A DNA stretch of 64,000 nt, from assembly GCA_024397955.1 (NCBI GenBank), contig CP073744.1, positions 2,108,001-2,172,000 of the forward strand. Reading direction: 5' to 3'. The notes beneath the pieces were generated by a model. The model had not been told where the DNA came from and searched no databases. It saw only the letters and a list, made by a program, of their open reading frames with translations. Origin of the DNA: a bacterium SCSIO 12696 (lineage in GTDB: Bacteria > Pseudomonadota > Gammaproteobacteria > Pseudomonadales > Porticoccaceae). This document shows, in pieces, positions 62,183 to 64,000 of this stretch (position 1 is its first letter; each line of letters opens with the position of its first letter). The position numbers and the translations under genes were made by a program.

Positions 62183-63160
62183 TTAACCTGGGTTTTTTAA
62201 TTGTTGAATGCGCTGCTCCACATAAGCGGCCACATCCGGGTTGCTGTTCAACTGCCGGGTTGTTTGGAACGCCCCCAGGGCGTTGCGATCCTGCATGGCG
62301 TCCAGCGCCACTGCCAGGCCAAGCCAGTAAATAGCGTTGTCTTGCTCAAAGCCCACCAACTCGCTATACAGTTCCGCCGCCTGCTGGTGCTGGCCCTGCT
62401 TGTGATAAATACCCGCCAGCAGAGCGTAGTGCTCAGGGTGCTGGCCCATGTCTGGCTGGATGCTCTGTAGTTGCAGCGCTGCGGCTGCCAGGTCTCCTCG
62501 GCTCAGTAGTGCTCTTGCTTGTGCCTGTACGGCCTGGCGTTGTTCAGTGGCGGCGCTGGTGGCGACTTGTGTTTGTACAGGGCTTTGTGATTCTGGGTTT
62601 TGTCGTTCAGTGCTTTGCTGTTCTGAATTTTGTGGCTCTGGTGCGGTTTCCGCAGTGGCTGTGGTAACTTGTGGCCGTGTCTCGATTGGCGCCTGTTGTG
62701 GTGGCTGCTCTGAAGCGCTTACCTCAACCACTGCTTGCGTTGGTGCATCTAAAGTGGTTTTGTCTGGCTCGATAATCTCGGCCACTTTTGCTGTTTCTAC
62801 CGGTTTGGCAACTGTCTGCTTTGTGGCTTGTGAAGCGTCAATAGAGGCGGGCGCAATCGTTTCGATAACGGCTGGTTGTGGTATTGCTGACTCTGTAGTT
62901 GTAGCTTCAGGTTCAACTTGAGTTGCGGCCTGAAGTGAAGCTGTTGGTACTTTAGCCTCTGGTGCCTGCCACCAGTTGTTGTGCCAGGAGAGCAGAACTG
63001 CCGCGCAGGTAAACAGGCTGAGGCCGATGGTCAATGACAGTTTGCTGCCATGGGGTGAGGGCTCTTTGTGAGCTTCCAGCGCTGCCGAAATACCTGGTGG
63101 CTGTCCAGTGGTGTCCTGGCGCTCTTCCAAGTCGCGGAGCATATTGTTGACCAGGCTCAT
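62183..63160 (-). CDS. mshN: MSHA biogenesis protein MshN (TPR)
   Basis: The protein has 325 residues. MSLVNNMLRDLEERQD at the N-terminus is typical. One membrane helix (about 42-60), then a long low-complexity periplasmic region rich in Q, E, T, P and A (about 65-225), then TPRs (about 230-320; ALLSRGDLAAAALQLQSIQP and QQAAELYSELVGFEQDNA). The start ATG overlaps the mshM stop (ATGA). It probably bridges inner-membrane parts to the secretin. Confidence 0.88.
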   Translation of the reverse strand: MSLVNNMLRDLEERQDTTGQPPGISAALEAHKEPSPHGSKLSLTIGLSLFTCAAVLLSWHNNWWQAPEAKVPTASLQAATQVEPEATTTESAIPQPAVIETIAPASIDASQATKQTVAKPVETAKVAEIIEPDKTTLDAPTQAVVEVSASEQPPQQAPIETRPQVTTATAETAPEPQNSEQQSTERQNPESQSPVQTQVATSAATEQRQAVQAQARALLSRGDLAAAALQLQSIQPDMGQHPEHYALLAGIYHKQGQHQQAAELYSELVGFEQDNAIYWLGLAVALDAMQDRNALGAFQTTRQLNSNPDVAAYVEQRIQQLKNPG

Positions 63161-64000
63161 ATCACGCCCCCCTGGGCATAAACCAATGTGCCCGCCAGGG
63201 ACATGGCACCCAGCAATGGCCACAGCAGATGCCAGCGCAGTGCCAGCAGTTTGCCAGTGCGTTTGCTTTCCGGTGTGTCCTGGATAGCGCGGGCGATGTG
63301 ATAGCTGGTTACCCGGCGATTGCCGCGCCCGTAACAGGCAATCAATGCTTTGTGGGCGAGTACGTTGATAAGCCTTGGTACGCCACCAGAGGCTCGGTAC
63401 AACAGAGATAATGCCGCGGTGCTAAACAGTCTGGCATCCGGGTAACCTGCAGAGGCCAGTCGGTGGTTGATGTAGTAACCCACGCCTTTTTTATCGAATG
63501 GCGTCAGGTATTCTGAAAACATAATACGTTGCTTGAGTTGGCGCAGGTCTTTGCGGCCGAGCAGGGTGTCCAGTTCCGGCTGCCCAAACAAAACCACTTG
63601 CAACAGCTTGCGCTTTTCCGTTTCCAGATTGCTGAGCAGGCGCAGTGCTTCGATGGTGTCTCTGGGCATGGCCTGGGCTTCGTCGATCATCATCACCACT
63701 TGTTTGCCATCCGCAGCCAAGTCGATCAGGCGGCGGGTGATACGTGACAACACCTGAGGCCCTGGCATGTCGGAGCTGACGTCGGCGCCGATCTCTTCCG
63801 CCAGCAGGTAACGCAGTTCCTCCGGCGACAGGTAAGGGTTGGGAATATAGGCAGCTTTGTAGCGCTTGCTGCTCAAGCTGGTCATCAACTTGCGGCACAG
63901 CAGGGTTTTCCCGGTGCCTACTTCCCCCACCACTTTAATAAAGCCTTCTCGCTGTTGCAGCGCGACAACCAATGTATTGAGTACGCTGCGATGGCTCTGC
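63157..64000 (-). CDS. mshM: MSHA biogenesis AAA ATPase MshM, 5' end outside window
   Basis: The frame is open to the window edge; about 280 C-terminal residues are seen. AAA/ExeA-like ATPase: Walker A VGEVGTGKTLLCRKL, Walker B VVMMIDEAQAMP, sensor region VVLFGQPELDTLL, and the C-terminal GGVPRLINVLAHKALIACYGRG. A final hydrophobic segment (LLWPLLGAMSLAGTLVYA) anchors it. It is the first visible gene of the MSHA operon here; mshI/J/K/L should lie beyond. Confidence 0.92.
   Translation of the reverse strand, partial: QSHRSVLNTLVVALQQREGFIKVVGEVGTGKTLLCRKLMTSLSSKRYKAAYIPNPYLSPEELRYLLAEEIGADVSSDMPGPQVLSRITRRLIDLAADGKQVVMMIDEAQAMPRDTIEALRLLSNLETEKRKLLQVVLFGQPELDTLLGRKDLRQLKQRIMFSEYLTPFDKKGVGYYINHRLASAGYPDARLFSTAALSLLYRASGGVPRLINVLAHKALIACYGRGNRRVTSYHIARAIQDTPESKRTGKLLALRWHLLWPLLGAMSLAGTLVYAQGGVI

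Overview
The window reads as one contiguous piece of a gammaproteobacterial chromosome, moderately GC-rich and densely coded. The support is an enterobacterial-type his operon with an attenuation leader, a FabY-type ketosynthase, UbiC/UbiA ubiquinone genes, PhoB/PhoR with Pst, a YdbH-YnbE-YdbL envelope operon and an MSHA type IV pilus operon. A marine relative of the Cellvibrionales/Pseudomonadales is my best guess. It rests on gene content only and is not certain. I see no rRNA, tRNA, CRISPR array, phage, integrase or transposase.

Layout. 1-3083 (+): ydbH (5' end outside the window), ynbE, ydbL and a small HEAT-like gene. 3122-3658 (-): a VOC protein with a lysine/alanine-rich tail. 3829-10610 (-): hisL-G-D-C-B(bifunctional)-H-A-F, with a leader peptide containing five consecutive His codons, a terminator/antiterminator region, and an inverted-repeat element between hisH and hisA; hisI/hisE is absent. 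10689-14642: an Lrp regulator divergent from an ALDH7 aldehyde dehydrogenase, followed by a small unknown, a LysE-type exporter and a murein-endopeptidase-like protein. 14678-17025 (-): a thioesterase and two TRAP permease subunits. 17132-22797 (+): Pho boxes, pstS-pstC-pstA-pstB-phoU. 22859-25602 (-): two lipoproteins, one with TPR and coiled coil, one a BepA-like M48 protease. 25682-29790 (+): yaaA, a DUF938 methyltransferase, a PaiB-like protein, a PLP desulfhydrase-family enzyme, a DUF924 protein and a DUF4234-like membrane protein. 29847-36964: a FemAB/GNAT-like protein, glutamate-type dehydrogenase, phoR/phoB (with a Pho box), slyD, ubiA, cysH.

36965-38705 is an AT-richer island of three small secreted or membrane-anchored Cys-containing proteins. 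It is followed by a PDZ-alpha/beta hydrolase divergent from a membrane LytTR regulator, then ubiC, a three-gene cassette of two YbjQ-family proteins plus an M48 membrane protease, a dicarboxylate/amino-acid symporter, a Rof-like antiterminator, and pit with its DUF47 partner. 47279-47427 is a nested inverted-repeat element. Then come a GlxA-type regulator, fabY, a Septum_form-like small protein and a putative porin.

52538-64000 (-) is the distal part of an MSHA pilus operon in the order mshM-N-E-G-A-C-D-O-P-Q, with nearly all junctions overlapping. MshQ is a 1300-residue secreted protein with a clear tandem duplication of a lectin-like module of roughly 300 residues and a C-terminal MshQ-type domain.

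How the parts fit. Phosphate acquisition is present twice: high-affinity Pst under PhoB boxes, and low-affinity Pit with DUF47. PhoB has its own Pho box. Envelope maintenance recurs: YdbH bridge, BepA-like protease, second M48 protease, murein hydrolase. Several distinct intergenic inverted-repeat families (about 3.8, 5.4, 32.4, 33.8, 45.1 and 47.3 kb) sit at gene ends or inside operons. I found no cluster that clearly looks like a new defence or mobile system. The best candidates for undescribed biology are the YbjQ-YbjQ-M48 cassette, the small secreted Cys-protein island, the PDZ-hydrolase/LytTR pair and the duplicated MshQ adhesin.
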